A DNA stretch of 64,000 nt from Pseudarthrobacter sp. L1SW (GTDB lineage Bacteria; Actinomycetota; Actinomycetes; Actinomycetales; Micrococcaceae), in contig NZ_CP078079.1 of the NCBI RefSeq assembly GCF_020809045.1, positions 806,001 through 870,000 of the forward strand. Direction: 5' to 3'. The translations under genes were made by a program, and so were the position numbers. Numbering within the stretch: position 1 is the first letter of the stretch; the number at the start of each line of letters is the position of its first letter. Below, in pieces: positions 17,591-26,185 of the stretch. The notes under the pieces are model-generated. The model worked only from the letters and a program-made list of their open reading frames with translations. It was not told where the DNA came from and did no database searches.

Positions 17591-20077
17591 TCACTGGCGC
17601 AGTTCCTCTGCAGCCTCAATGTCGATGATGCGGTGGATTGACAGCACGCGTTCCGTTTCCTTTGCGGGATCAAACACCCGGACGCGTCCGCCGCTTACTG
17701 ATAGCGGAACAACAATTTCCAGGTTGGCATTCCCCAGCCCGTCCACCACGTTCATGCTGATCCGCTGCTTGAGCCTGATGGCGCGCTGCAGCGCCTCAAG
17801 CCCCAGCTGCGTCCCTGCCTCGCCGTCCGGGTGTCCGGCACCTCCGCGGTGTCCGACGGCGGGCCCCACCTGGCGCAGGACCGCAAGCTGGGCGTCCACC
17901 TCCTCAGCCCCGGGCGCCGTCCGCGGGGCGGTGTAGACAGGGCGGAGGTGGTCTTGCGTTGCCGGGGTTCCCCGGAGCCGGACCACGGGTTCGTCCGCGC
18001 CGTCCACCGAGGGGGAGAGCCCCAGGCTCCGGAGAACCTGGGCCGTTTCCCGCGGCGGTGCGGAGGAAACCAGGACGGTGGGCGCAATCTTCACCAGGTT
18101 CAGGCCGGACGCCTTCGGTCCGGAGAGAAGGTCCAGGAGCGCTGCTTCGTCTTCGCTCTGGACAAAGCTGGCTGCCGCCCCCACCCGCAGCCTTCCGTGC
18201 CGTGAGGCGGTGTCCTCCACGAGGTATTCGAGCGGCTGGGGCACCGCGGTGGCCGAGTGCTCCCGGAGGAACTCCAGGATGCCGGCGGCGCTGTGTCCGG
18301 TGTCCAGGGCACGCTTGATGGAGCCGGCCGAGAAGCGGTAGATGGTGGCTGGTCCCTGGCCTTCCGGGTCAGCCATCAGCAGCAGTTTCCCGGCGAGTTC
18401 GGGGGCGAGGTACCCCGGGGCGACAGCAGTGAGGTCGGCCTGCAGCAGGACGTGGGTTACAGCTGCCGGCAGGTGCTCTCCCAGGATGGCAAGGGCGGCA
18501 TCAGGGTTGTCTTCCGCCAGCGCACTTCCCAGCTGGCTCAGGGCCCCGGACCCCACCAGGCCAAGGAGTTCGGCTTCCGCGAGCACGCCGCGGATCATGG
18601 AGCTGAAGCGCCTGGCCATCCTGGGCTGGGCCCACTCTGCGCGCTGGAGGACAGTCGCCGCATCCAGTACCGGGGCAGTCCCGTCGGGGGAGCCTGCCTC
18701 GACGGTCAGTTCATTCAGGATCTCCAGGATGCGTTTGCGGACCACCGGGGCATCGGGCCGCTGCGCTTCGGCTGACAGCGCGATGATGGTGCTTCCGGAG
18801 GCGGAACGGTGTGCTGCCGGCGCGTTCCGCGTTCCGGTGATGGGCTGGCCCACCAGGGACGGCACGCGCTCGCTGGACAGCCAGGCGTTCACCAGCCAGA
18901 GCCACTGTTCCTGCCGCGGGAGGATAAGCCATTCCAGCTGCGGAGGCTGGACCCAGCAGGAGGAATCGACGTCCAGGCGAATGAGGCCGGCCAGTGCGGA
19001 CAGCTCCAGCAGGACCCCGGCGTGCTGCAGGTCGATCCGGAGCAGTTCGGCCAAACGCCTCATCTCGCGCACCCCCACTCCGCCGCTGCGGAGCGTGGCC
19101 AGCGGCTGGTCCCCTACCGCGTGGAGCAGATCGCCCACCAGGCGCAGCGTCTCCGAGATGGCACTGAGGGCTGCGTTCCTGCGCAGCGCCGCCGAGGTCC
19201 GGCCGAGGTGGGGGACCGGTGGCGACAACGTGAAATCGTCAATCACCGCACCGCCGCGCAGGGAGATCCCCACGCTGTGCGGCAGCTCGACGTGCGCCGC
19301 GTCCAGCGGCACCAGCAGGCCGCGCGCAAGGAGCCAGTCCACGGGCCCGACGTCGGATCCTTCCGTGGTGATTGAGGCCTTCCGTTGCGCCTGGGGGACG
19401 GCACCCATGGCCCAGTTCCGGAACCTGGCGAGCAGCGCCGTCGTCCGCTCCGGGGCGGTGGCCAGAATACTCTGGAGGGCCTCCGGGGAGGACGTCCAGT
19501 GTTGCAGCGCGAGCGCTGCCTCCATTGGCGTGGTGGCATCGTGGATGGCTACACCGCTGCGGTGCAGCTCGGACACCAGCTGCACGGCGCGCTGGGCGAA
19601 GGCCGGCTGGAGGCGGACCAGTTCGGTGTAGCTCCTGCCCAGCCCGGCGGGATAGATGCCCACCACGTCCTTCAGCGAACCCACCGGGAGGTAGTAGTGC
19701 TGTTTCGCCGCGGACGCGGGGGTGCCGTGCGGCGGCTCGGCGCGGTGCACCAGAGCAAGTTCCTGCAGCGAATGAAGGATCCGCTCCACAGAGGCTGCCG
19801 ACGATCCGGAAATCATCTTGCGGAGCCCGGAAGCGGACGCGCTGTGGCCGGTATCCGTATTGGTGCACAGGTGGAGGGTTTCGAGGACCTGCATCTGCGG
19901 CCGGTTGAGGCGTTCAAGCGCCCGCTGCACGCTGAGCCTGGCACTTGCCCGGGCGGCAAGGGCAGGGAAGTCCGGAACAGGGGGCGAGATGAGGTCCGGC
20001 CGCGCATCGAACAGCGCACGCAGTGAATCGTCGCTGCGTGCCTCCAGCTCCTTGCTCAACGCACGAATGAGGGACAT
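17591..20077 (-). CDS. helicase-associated (XPB/Ssl2-like N-terminal, WYL-like) protein
   Basis: An 828-residue protein of the actinobacterial 'helicase C-terminal/XPB-Ssl2-like' family encoded beside XPB. No Walker motifs are visible, so it is not itself a helicase. The N-terminal two thirds look like repeated winged-helix-rich helical segments (for example LNRPQMQVLETLHLC, LLRIDLQHAGVLLELSALAGL). A segment at about 650-720 (GLNLVKIAPTVLVSSAPP) matches the XPB N-terminal domain type, and the last ~70 residues (LQRAIRLKQRISMNVVDGLG) resemble a WYL-like small barrel. The ATG at 20077 follows GTTGGACTG. Function is unknown; partnership with XPB is inferred from 13-bp spacing. Confidence 0.82.
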   Translation of the reverse strand: MSLIRALSKELEARSDDSLRALFDARPDLISPPVPDFPALAARASARLSVQRALERLNRPQMQVLETLHLCTNTDTGHSASASGLRKMISGSSAASVERILHSLQELALVHRAEPPHGTPASAAKQHYYLPVGSLKDVVGIYPAGLGRSYTELVRLQPAFAQRAVQLVSELHRSGVAIHDATTPMEAALALQHWTSSPEALQSILATAPERTTALLARFRNWAMGAVPQAQRKASITTEGSDVGPVDWLLARGLLVPLDAAHVELPHSVGISLRGGAVIDDFTLSPPVPHLGRTSAALRRNAALSAISETLRLVGDLLHAVGDQPLATLRSGGVGVREMRRLAELLRIDLQHAGVLLELSALAGLIRLDVDSSCWVQPPQLEWLILPRQEQWLWLVNAWLSSERVPSLVGQPITGTRNAPAAHRSASGSTIIALSAEAQRPDAPVVRKRILEILNELTVEAGSPDGTAPVLDAATVLQRAEWAQPRMARRFSSMIRGVLAEAELLGLVGSGALSQLGSALAEDNPDAALAILGEHLPAAVTHVLLQADLTAVAPGYLAPELAGKLLLMADPEGQGPATIYRFSAGSIKRALDTGHSAAGILEFLREHSATAVPQPLEYLVEDTASRHGRLRVGAAASFVQSEDEAALLDLLSGPKASGLNLVKIAPTVLVSSAPPRETAQVLRSLGLSPSVDGADEPVVRLRGTPATQDHLRPVYTAPRTAPGAEEVDAQLAVLRQVGPAVGHRGGAGHPDGEAGTQLGLEALQRAIRLKQRISMNVVDGLGNANLEIVVPLSVSGGRVRVFDPAKETERVLSIHRIIDIEAAEELRQ

Positions 20078-20087
20078 CAGTCCAACG

Positions 20088-20321
20088 TTACCGCCGGTCC
20101 GCGTTTCCTGCCCGGCGGCGCCCGGCAACGCTGTCCAGAACCAGGAAGAGCATCAGGAGGAAGGCCAGGGGCAGGCCGTACAGCGCCGTGTAGGTGACCC
20201 AGGCCGGAGCCACGGAGCCGGCGAAGGCAAGGGCCATCACGGCGCCTACCGCCACCAGGGAAAGCACGGCGACAGCCGCGGCGAGGATCATCAGGGCACG
20301 CCGGTAGCGCGAGGGTGTCAT
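20088..20321 (-). CDS. small two-TM membrane protein
   Basis: A 77-residue protein with two hydrophobic segments (about residues 9-31 and 41-62) and a basic tail (GRRRAGNADRR). I start at the ATG at 20321 (MTPSRYRRALMILAAAV); the frame continues upstream to 20408 without family-like sequence. It ends 10 bp before the helicase-associated gene on the same strand, so it may be the first gene of the XPB operon. I do not recognise a named family. Confidence 0.7.
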   Translation of the reverse strand: MTPSRYRRALMILAAAVAVLSLVAVGAVMALAFAGSVAPAWVTYTALYGLPLAFLLMLFLVLDSVAGRRRAGNADRR

Positions 20322-20546
20322 GGACGTAACGCTACCGCTCCTGCAGCGTCGGGAGTGAATGGTGTTGGAGGGTGCCGCCGGAAGGCTGCACGGAGCCATT
20401 GAAAGCATGAATAGGGCGGCGGGCAGGATAACCTTGAGGGATAGACCAACACGGTTACAGCCGTCATGCCCTAAACCCGCACAGCAATGCGGATGCGGTG
20501 AGGGCTGGCCGTGTCAGAAGACGTCAGAACGAAGAAGGTTGATTAC

Positions 20547-20930
20547 GTGCCTACCGGCAAGGTCAAGTGGTATGACAAGGACAAGGGCTTCGGGTTCCTC
20601 GCAGGCGAAGACGGCCAGGAGGTATTCCTGCCCAAATCGTCGCTGCCCGAAGGCGTAACAGAGCTCAAGGCCGGCACCCGGGTTGAATTCGGGGTAGCTG
20701 ATGGGCGCAAGGGCGCCCAGGCCCTGGGGCTGCGCGTGCTGGACAAGACGCCCTCGATCGCCAAGGCCAAACGGCCGAACGCCAAGGAACTCGCCCCGCT
20801 GGTCCAGGACCTGGTGACCGTGCTGGACAATCTCTCCGGAACGCTCTCCGCCGGCAAGTACCCGGAAGGCAACAAGGGCAAGGCCATCGCCGCGGCCCTG
20901 CGTAAGGTTGCCGACGAGCTGGACGTTTAG
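20547..20930 (+). CDS. cold-shock-domain protein with C-terminal extension
   Basis: A 127-residue protein whose first ~67 residues are a cold-shock domain (TGKVKWYDKDKGFGFLAG, EVFLPKSSLPEG), expected to bind single-stranded nucleic acid. The phenylalanine triad of RNP motifs is partly altered: RNP2 reads VFLPK rather than VFVH. A helical extension follows (ELAPLVQDLVTVLDNL, KAIAAALRKVADELDV). The GTG at 20547 has AGAAGG nine bases upstream and gives the expected PTGKVKW start; a GTG at 20511 with GGTGAGG before it would add 12 residues. It lies 6 bp before the DUF3027 gene, a conserved actinobacterial pairing. Confidence 0.88.
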   Translation: MPTGKVKWYDKDKGFGFLAGEDGQEVFLPKSSLPEGVTELKAGTRVEFGVADGRKGAQALGLRVLDKTPSIAKAKRPNAKELAPLVQDLVTVLDNLSGTLSAGKYPEGNKGKAIAAALRKVADELDV

Positions 20931-20936
20931 GCGCCG

Positions 20937-21575
20937 ATGAACCCGGAAGCTGAACAGCCGGTGCCGGCCGCCCCGGACCAGGACGGTCCGACGGCGGGGG
21001 GTGCTGCCGTTGCCAACCCTGCAGCTGCGGGGGCTAAGGCCGTGTCCAGGCGCCGCGCGGGAGTTCCGGTGTGGCGGACGGGGAAGCCCGATGCCTTCCT
21101 GGCTGCAGCCGTGGACACGGCCCGCACCGCCATCGAGGGCATCACGCCGGCGGCAACAATCGGCCAGCACCTCGCGGCGAAAAGCGAAGGCGACCGCCTG
21201 GTGACCCATCTGTTTGAGTCCAGGCTGCCGGGCTACCTGGGCTGGCAATGGTATGCGGTGCTGACCCGCAACTCCCGCTCCAAGGTGGTCACGGTCAACG
21301 AACTCGGCCTGCTGCCGTCGGAAGATTCGATCCTTGCCCCGGAGTGGGTGCCGTGGGCAGAACGCGTCCGCCCCGAGGACGAGCAGGAACCCGAACAGAC
21401 CCGGGAACCAGCCCAGGCACAGGAACATGAACAGGGCCAGGAACCAGCCCAGGCACAGGAACCTGAACAGGGCCAGGTGCCCGGGGGCGGGGAGCCTGAC
21501 GACGACGGGCAGCCTGACGACGACGGGCAGCCGGACGACGACGGGCAGCCTGACGACGACGCACGGACTTACTGA
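20937..21575 (+). CDS. DUF3027 protein with acidic repeat tail
   Basis: A 212-residue protein. Residues ~45-140 match DUF3027 (PDAFLAAAVDTARTAIEGI, ESRLPGYLGWQWYAVLTRN, VVTVNELGLLPSEDSILAPEW), an actinobacterial family of unknown function. The C-terminal third is low-complexity: Glu/Gln/Pro repeats (EPAQAQE types) followed by four PDDDGQ-like units, an acidic tail expected to be disordered. It starts at an ATG 6 bp after the cold-shock-domain gene, so the two are co-transcribed. The tail length is probably variable between strains because it is built of short DNA repeats. Confidence 0.82.
   Translation: MNPEAEQPVPAAPDQDGPTAGGAAVANPAAAGAKAVSRRRAGVPVWRTGKPDAFLAAAVDTARTAIEGITPAATIGQHLAAKSEGDRLVTHLFESRLPGYLGWQWYAVLTRNSRSKVVTVNELGLLPSEDSILAPEWVPWAERVRPEDEQEPEQTREPAQAQEHEQGQEPAQAQEPEQGQVPGGGEPDDDGQPDDDGQPDDDGQPDDDARTY
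21390..21560 (+). repeat. tandem repeats encoding the DUF3027 tail
   Basis: Two in-frame repeat blocks. The first (about 21390-21480) is built from GAACCAGCCCAGGCACAG/GAACATGAACAGGGCCAG-like units. The second (about 21490-21560) has four near-identical 18-bp units CCTGACGACGACGGGCAG. Both lengths are multiples of three, so expansion or contraction keeps the frame. Confidence 0.85.
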
Positions 21576-21585
21576 CCACACACGA

Positions 21586-21620
21586 ACGGCGCCGTCCGGG
21601 ATGATCCCGGGCGGCGCCGT
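21586..21620. terminator. hairpin between convergent DUF3027 and serC
   Basis: ACGGCGCCGTCCGGGAT (21586-21602) pairs with ATCCCGGGCGGCGCCGT (21604-21620) with one G-U pair. It lies between two convergent genes, so it can serve both strands. There is no T-run. Confidence 0.6.
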
Positions 21621-21643
21621 CGTACGTTAGCCGTCGTACGTTA
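21616..21643. repeat. 14-bp tandem direct duplication
   Basis: GCCGTCGTACGTTA occurs twice back-to-back, the first copy overlapping the end of the terminator stem. It looks like a small local duplication. Confidence 0.8.
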
Positions 21644-21668
21644 AGGCACTTCCGCTGCTTGCGCAGTC

Positions 21669-22889
<1,221 letters not shown>

Positions 22890-22991
22890 TTATTCTGCCC
22901 GAACAGCTGTTTCAGCGGGAACCTGGACCGTCATAGTCCAGACATTGAGACAGGGCCCGCCCTCGCCGTCAACTATTCGGACAAACTCAAA

Positions 22992-23010
22992 ATAGGCTAA
23001 GCTTTCCAAC
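22992..23010 (+). promoter_or_regulatory. weak iron-box-like sequence upstream of dtxR-family gene
   Basis: AATAGGCTAAGCTTTCCAA and following base match the DtxR/IdeR consensus in about 12 of 19 positions by eye. The right half is poor. It may be chance, or a low-affinity autoregulatory site. Confidence 0.25.
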
Positions 23011-23079
23011 GGACCACGCCGCATGTGAAGGCGGTACGGTGGGACAACGCAAGGTACTGCGCTCGAGGAGCTGAGCTGG

Positions 23080-23772
23080 ATGACGGATCTGATCGACACT
23101 ACGGAGATGTACCTTCGGACCATCTTGGAGCTTGAGGAAGAAAACATCGTAGCCCTCCGCGCCCGGATTGCGGAGCGGCTGCGCCACTCCGGGCCCACTG
23201 TGTCACAGACCATCGGCCGGATGGAACGGGACGGGCTGGTGGTGGTTTCGGGGGACCGGCACCTTGAACTTACGGAAGTGGGACGGAAGCGCGCCACGGA
23301 AGTCATGCGGAAGCACCGGCTGGCCGAGCGGCTCCTTGCCGACGTCATTGGCCTGGACTGGGCCTACGTCCATGATGAAGCCTGCCGCTGGGAGCACGTG
23401 ATGAGCGAGCGGGTGGAACGGCGCATCTACGAAATGCTGAACCACCCCACCGAGTCCCCGTACGGCAACCCCATCCCCGGCCTGGCGGCCCTTGGCGGCC
23501 AGGCGCAGGCCTCCGCGGACGCGGCCGTCAGCCTGCTTGAGGCCATGAAGTCCTATGGCCCGGCCTCGGAAGTGACCGTTAGCCGCTTGGCTGAGCCGAT
23601 CCAGGTGGAACCCGAGCTGCTGGTCCAGCTGGATGAGGGCGGAATCCGGCCCGGCGCCTCCGTATCGCTGGAGCGGGTGGGGGAGTACATCTCGGTCCGC
23701 GTCCCGGGCATCGAAGGGGCCCTGGAACTGCCGCCCGAAGTCGCGGCGCACGTCTTCGTGGCCGTACGCTAG
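23080..23772 (+). CDS. DtxR/IdeR-family metal-dependent regulator
   Basis: A 230-residue DtxR-family regulator, most like IdeR: N-terminal winged helix (IAERLRHSGPTVSQTIGRMERDGLV), dimerisation/metal domain with HDEACRWEHVMSERVERRIYEML, which carries the conserved His, Glu and Cys ligands, and a C-terminal SH3-like domain (VSLERVGEYISVRVPGIEGAL). With ferrous iron it would repress iron-acquisition genes. A good box precedes the siderophore-interacting protein gene at 4.5 kb, consistent with such a regulon. The ATG at 23080 gives MTDLIDTTEMYLRTI, the usual start. MntR-type specificity is less likely given the third domain. Confidence 0.93.
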   Translation: MTDLIDTTEMYLRTILELEEENIVALRARIAERLRHSGPTVSQTIGRMERDGLVVVSGDRHLELTEVGRKRATEVMRKHRLAERLLADVIGLDWAYVHDEACRWEHVMSERVERRIYEMLNHPTESPYGNPIPGLAALGGQAQASADAAVSLLEAMKSYGPASEVTVSRLAEPIQVEPELLVQLDEGGIRPGASVSLERVGEYISVRVPGIEGALELPPEVAAHVFVAVR

Positions 23773-23832
23773 GGGCGGCTTGGGGCCCTCCGGGCTACCC
23801 CATTGGGCGCCGGTTACGCAAAGATAACGGAA

Positions 23833-23862
23833 TTGTTACTTTGGGACTTATGGCCCTATAGT
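23833..23862 (+). promoter_or_regulatory. predicted sigma-70 promoter for the M23 peptidase transcript
   Basis: TTGTTA (23833-23838), 18 bases, then TATAGT (23857-23862). Transcription would begin near 23870, about 40 bases before the riboswitch, giving a leader of roughly 270 nt. Confidence 0.6.
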
Positions 23863-23904
23863 TAAACCCAAGCGTTGATACTAAAGCGTTACCTGATCCG
23901 GAGC

Positions 23905-24122
23905 CGAGCTCTGCCAGCGGACCAGGTGCACGAGTCATTACTGGCAGAGGCGGGGGAACCACAAGCGGCAGCCGGGGGACTGCCTTGGGGTGAAGTCCGT
24001 CAGCAGCAAGCCTCTTCCAGTGAAGGATCCTCCGTGGATACCTCCTGTGCCGAAGCTTGCTTACGGCGGACCGGGTCTTTGAACTCTCTGACCCGAATCC
24101 GACAGCTAACTTCGCAGGCTTT
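23905..24122 (+). ncRNA. ydaO/yuaA-type cyclic di-AMP riboswitch 1
   Basis: The leader has the ydaO conserved blocks in order: GGCGGGGGAACC (23949-23960), TTGGGGTGAA (23985-23994) and CCCGAATCC-GACAGCTAAC-TTCGCAGGC (24092-24119). A closing helix can form between CTCTGCCA (about 23909-23916) and TGGCAGAG (about 23942-23949). This class binds c-di-AMP and in actinobacteria commonly precedes cell-wall hydrolase genes, usually as an OFF switch. The next gene is an M23 peptidase starting 18 bases later. Confidence 0.92.
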
Positions 24123-24139
24123 CCAGAGAGGAACCCTTC

Positions 24140-24967
24140 TTGTCCATGCAGACCCCCAGGGGACGCCGCCGCGCCGCGGTACCCGCTGCGACGCCGCGGG
24201 TTGTCGAAGTCATCACCACGGAACGCCCCCGCGATCCGCACCGTGATGCGCGCCGCCGTCGTGGTCCCTTCCGCCAGGTCACCGAGTTCGCGGCAGCCAG
24301 CGGGATCGGCCAAAAGGCCGGAATCGCACTCGCCGCCACAGGCCTGGTATTGACCGTGACAGTGCCGGCCACCAGTCCCGTGATGGCAAACAACGCTCCC
24401 GGTGTCACGCCGGTCGCAGCTTCAGCCGTCACTCCGCAGCCCCAGATCTCAGCGGAGGCCGGCGCCCAGATCGATTTCAGCCGCTCGGCCGTCGTCACCC
24501 AGGCGGATCCGGACGGCAAGCTCAAGCAGCTGCTCAGTGCCCAGTCCGCCGGCTCTGTGTCACGGGCCGCCTCGGCCGGAAGCCTCGGCGCGCCGCTGGC
24601 CACACTGACCACGGCATCCCCCTTCGGCTACCGCGTCAGCCCCATTACTGGCGGCTCAGGCGACTTCCACCGCGGCCAGGACTACGTGGCCCAGTGCGGC
24701 ACGTCCGTCCTCGCTGCCGCCACCGGCACGGTGACCTTCGTGGGCTGGCACCAGTTCGGCGGCGGAAACCGCGTTGTGGTGGATCATGGCAACGGACTGG
24801 AAACCACGTACAACCACCTCTCCTCCTTCAGCGTGAAGGAAGGGCAGACGGTCTCCCGCGGGGACGTTGTTGCCCTCAGCGGGACCACGGGCGCCTCCAC
24901 TGGCTGCCACCTCCACTTCGAGGTGCAGGTCAACGGTGAAGTAGTCGATCCCACCGGCTGGCTCTAG
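24140..24967 (+). CDS. secreted M23 (LytM) peptidoglycan endopeptidase
   Basis: A 275-residue exported M23 metallopeptidase that cuts peptide cross-bridges in the cell wall. A basic N terminus precedes a hydrophobic signal/anchor (about 60-82, IALAATGLVLTVTVPATSP). The catalytic domain spans about 155-275: zinc motif HRGQD (His177, Asp181) and HLHFE (His257, His259). I chose the TTG at 24140 because AGAGAGGAA ends six bases upstream; an ATG two codons later is possible but badly spaced. It is preceded by a c-di-AMP riboswitch, so its expression should fall or rise with that messenger. The next gene, NlpC/P60, has its own riboswitch. Confidence 0.93.
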   Translation: MSMQTPRGRRRAAVPAATPRVVEVITTERPRDPHRDARRRRGPFRQVTEFAAASGIGQKAGIALAATGLVLTVTVPATSPVMANNAPGVTPVAASAVTPQPQISAEAGAQIDFSRSAVVTQADPDGKLKQLLSAQSAGSVSRAASAGSLGAPLATLTTASPFGYRVSPITGGSGDFHRGQDYVAQCGTSVLAAATGTVTFVGWHQFGGGNRVVVDHGNGLETTYNHLSSFSVKEGQTVSRGDVVALSGTTGASTGCHLHFEVQVNGEVVDPTGWL

Positions 24968-25052
24968 TCAAATGACGGTGAACTATCAGATCGTCGTGAC
25001 ATGCCGTGACCTGAATGTGACATTCACTCAAAACTGCTGTACCGTCTAACTC

Positions 25053-25077
25053 GCGTCAACTTTTCCGAAGTTGACGC
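25053..25077. repeat. 10-bp inverted repeat upstream of riboswitch 2
   Basis: GCGTCAACTT (25053-25062), TTCCG, AAGTTGACGC (25068-25077). It has no T-run. It is either an end for the M23 transcript or an operator; the right arm contains TTGACG, a possible -35 element with a weak TAACTC 17 bases further. Confidence 0.55.
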
Positions 25078-25094
25078 TCTTGTGCGGATTGCCT

Positions 25095-25268
25095 AACTCT
25101 GCCACCGCTCAAGGTCCGTTCGCATTTCATCGTCTGGCAGGGGCGGGGGAACCAATTTTGGTCTTGGCTTTGGCTAAGACCTTGGGGTTAAGTCGCAAAG
25201 TTTCCTTGGAAGCAGCGCGGCCGGGTGACTCCCATCCGAATCCGACAGCTCACCTCGCAGGCATTGGG
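25095..25268 (+). ncRNA. ydaO/yuaA-type cyclic di-AMP riboswitch 2
   Basis: The same ordered blocks as riboswitch 1: GGCGGGGGAACC (25142-25153), CTTGGGGTTAAG (about 25181-25192) and ATCCGAATCCGACAGCTCAC followed by CTCGCAGGC (25234-25262). It differs at TTGGGGTTAA (usual GTGAA) and AGCTCAC (usual AGCTAAC). It ends 14-20 bases before the NlpC/P60 start, as in the first copy. Confidence 0.9.
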
Positions 25269-25281
25269 AGAGGCTACCTTC

Positions 25282-26028
25282 GTGTCTTCACGCAATAATT
25301 CTGCGCGCCACCGTGCGCAAACGGTTCGTACCAACCCCTTGGACGGCATGTCCAAGGCTGTTAGTGCCAATGCCGGGACAGTAGGTCGCCAGGCTGCCGT
25401 TATCGCCGCAGCTTCCGGTCTTATCCTCAGCATGGGCCTGCCCGCCAACGCAGCGGACACCACCGCTGGTGTTTCCGCTTCCACGGAGTCCGGTTCCGCA
25501 CAGGCTGCCCTGGCAGTCACCGCAGCACCCACGGCTACCGTTTCCTTCGAACGCCCGGTCGTCAAGACCACGGCCGCGCCGAAGCCGGCGCCGGTGCGGG
25601 CGCAGTCCACCGCCACGGAAACCGGCGCGGCCTCCACCGCGGGCACTACGGAATCCGCAGCGGACAAGCTGGCCAAGACTGTCTCTTCCGCTTCCACCTC
25701 GGGCATCGCTGGCATCGCCTACACCGGCATCGGCAGCCCGTACGTCTGGGGCGGCACCAGCCCTGTCACCGGGTGGGACTGCTCGGGCTTCACCCAGTGG
25801 GTTTACGCCCAGGCCGGCATCAGCATCCCCCGGGTCAACGCCTGGACCGCCATGACGCCCACCTCCACCCCGCAGGCCGGCGACCTGGTCATGCAGAACG
25901 GCGGAGCGCACGTAGGCATCTACGTCGGCAACGGCATGATGATCAGCGCACTCAACCCCTCCCAGGGCACGCTGCTCCACGCCGTAGCTGCGACCGGCAG
26001 CTCCTCGTTCTTCACCGTCAGCAAATAG
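25282..26028 (+). CDS. secreted NlpC/P60 cell-wall hydrolase
   Basis: A 248-residue exported NlpC/P60 cysteine peptidase, expected to cleave peptidoglycan stem peptides. A basic N terminus leads to a signal segment (GRQAAVIAAASGLILSMGLPANAAD), then a linker rich in Ala/Thr/Pro, then the catalytic domain (about 145-248) with SPYVWGGTSP, the catalytic Cys at about 167 in DCSGF, and His at about 210 in AHVGIYVG. I start at the GTG at 25282, which has GGGAGAGG ten bases upstream and the same spacing to its riboswitch as the M23 gene. A terminator overlaps the stop. Confidence 0.93.
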   Translation: MSSRNNSARHRAQTVRTNPLDGMSKAVSANAGTVGRQAAVIAAASGLILSMGLPANAADTTAGVSASTESGSAQAALAVTAAPTATVSFERPVVKTTAAPKPAPVRAQSTATETGAASTAGTTESAADKLAKTVSSASTSGIAGIAYTGIGSPYVWGGTSPVTGWDCSGFTQWVYAQAGISIPRVNAWTAMTPTSTPQAGDLVMQNGGAHVGIYVGNGMMISALNPSQGTLLHAVAATGSSSFFTVSK

Positions 26029-26062
26029 TTCTTGGACCCTCGGGTCCAGGAACTATTTCTTT
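26027..26062 (+). terminator. terminator after NlpC/P60 gene
   Basis: AGTTCTTGGACCC (26027-26039) pairs with GGGTCCAGGAACT (26042-26054) with one G-U pair, followed by ATTTCTTT. It overlaps the stop codon of the preceding gene and separates it from the next paralogue. Confidence 0.82.
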
Positions 26063-26185
26063 GCTCCACACTTCCCGCTAACACCACATCCCCGTTCGGG
26101 GCGTGCCGGCGTACCCCCAAGATGCCGGCGCGTCCACATCCCTTGGTGCCCACAACGGCCCTGAGGAAAACGAAAGAGAGAACTG

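Noticed and set aside
20511..20546. Upstream GTG start for the cold-shock-domain protein
   Set aside because: A possible site, but the start at 20547 fits the family and has a better-spaced AGAAGG.
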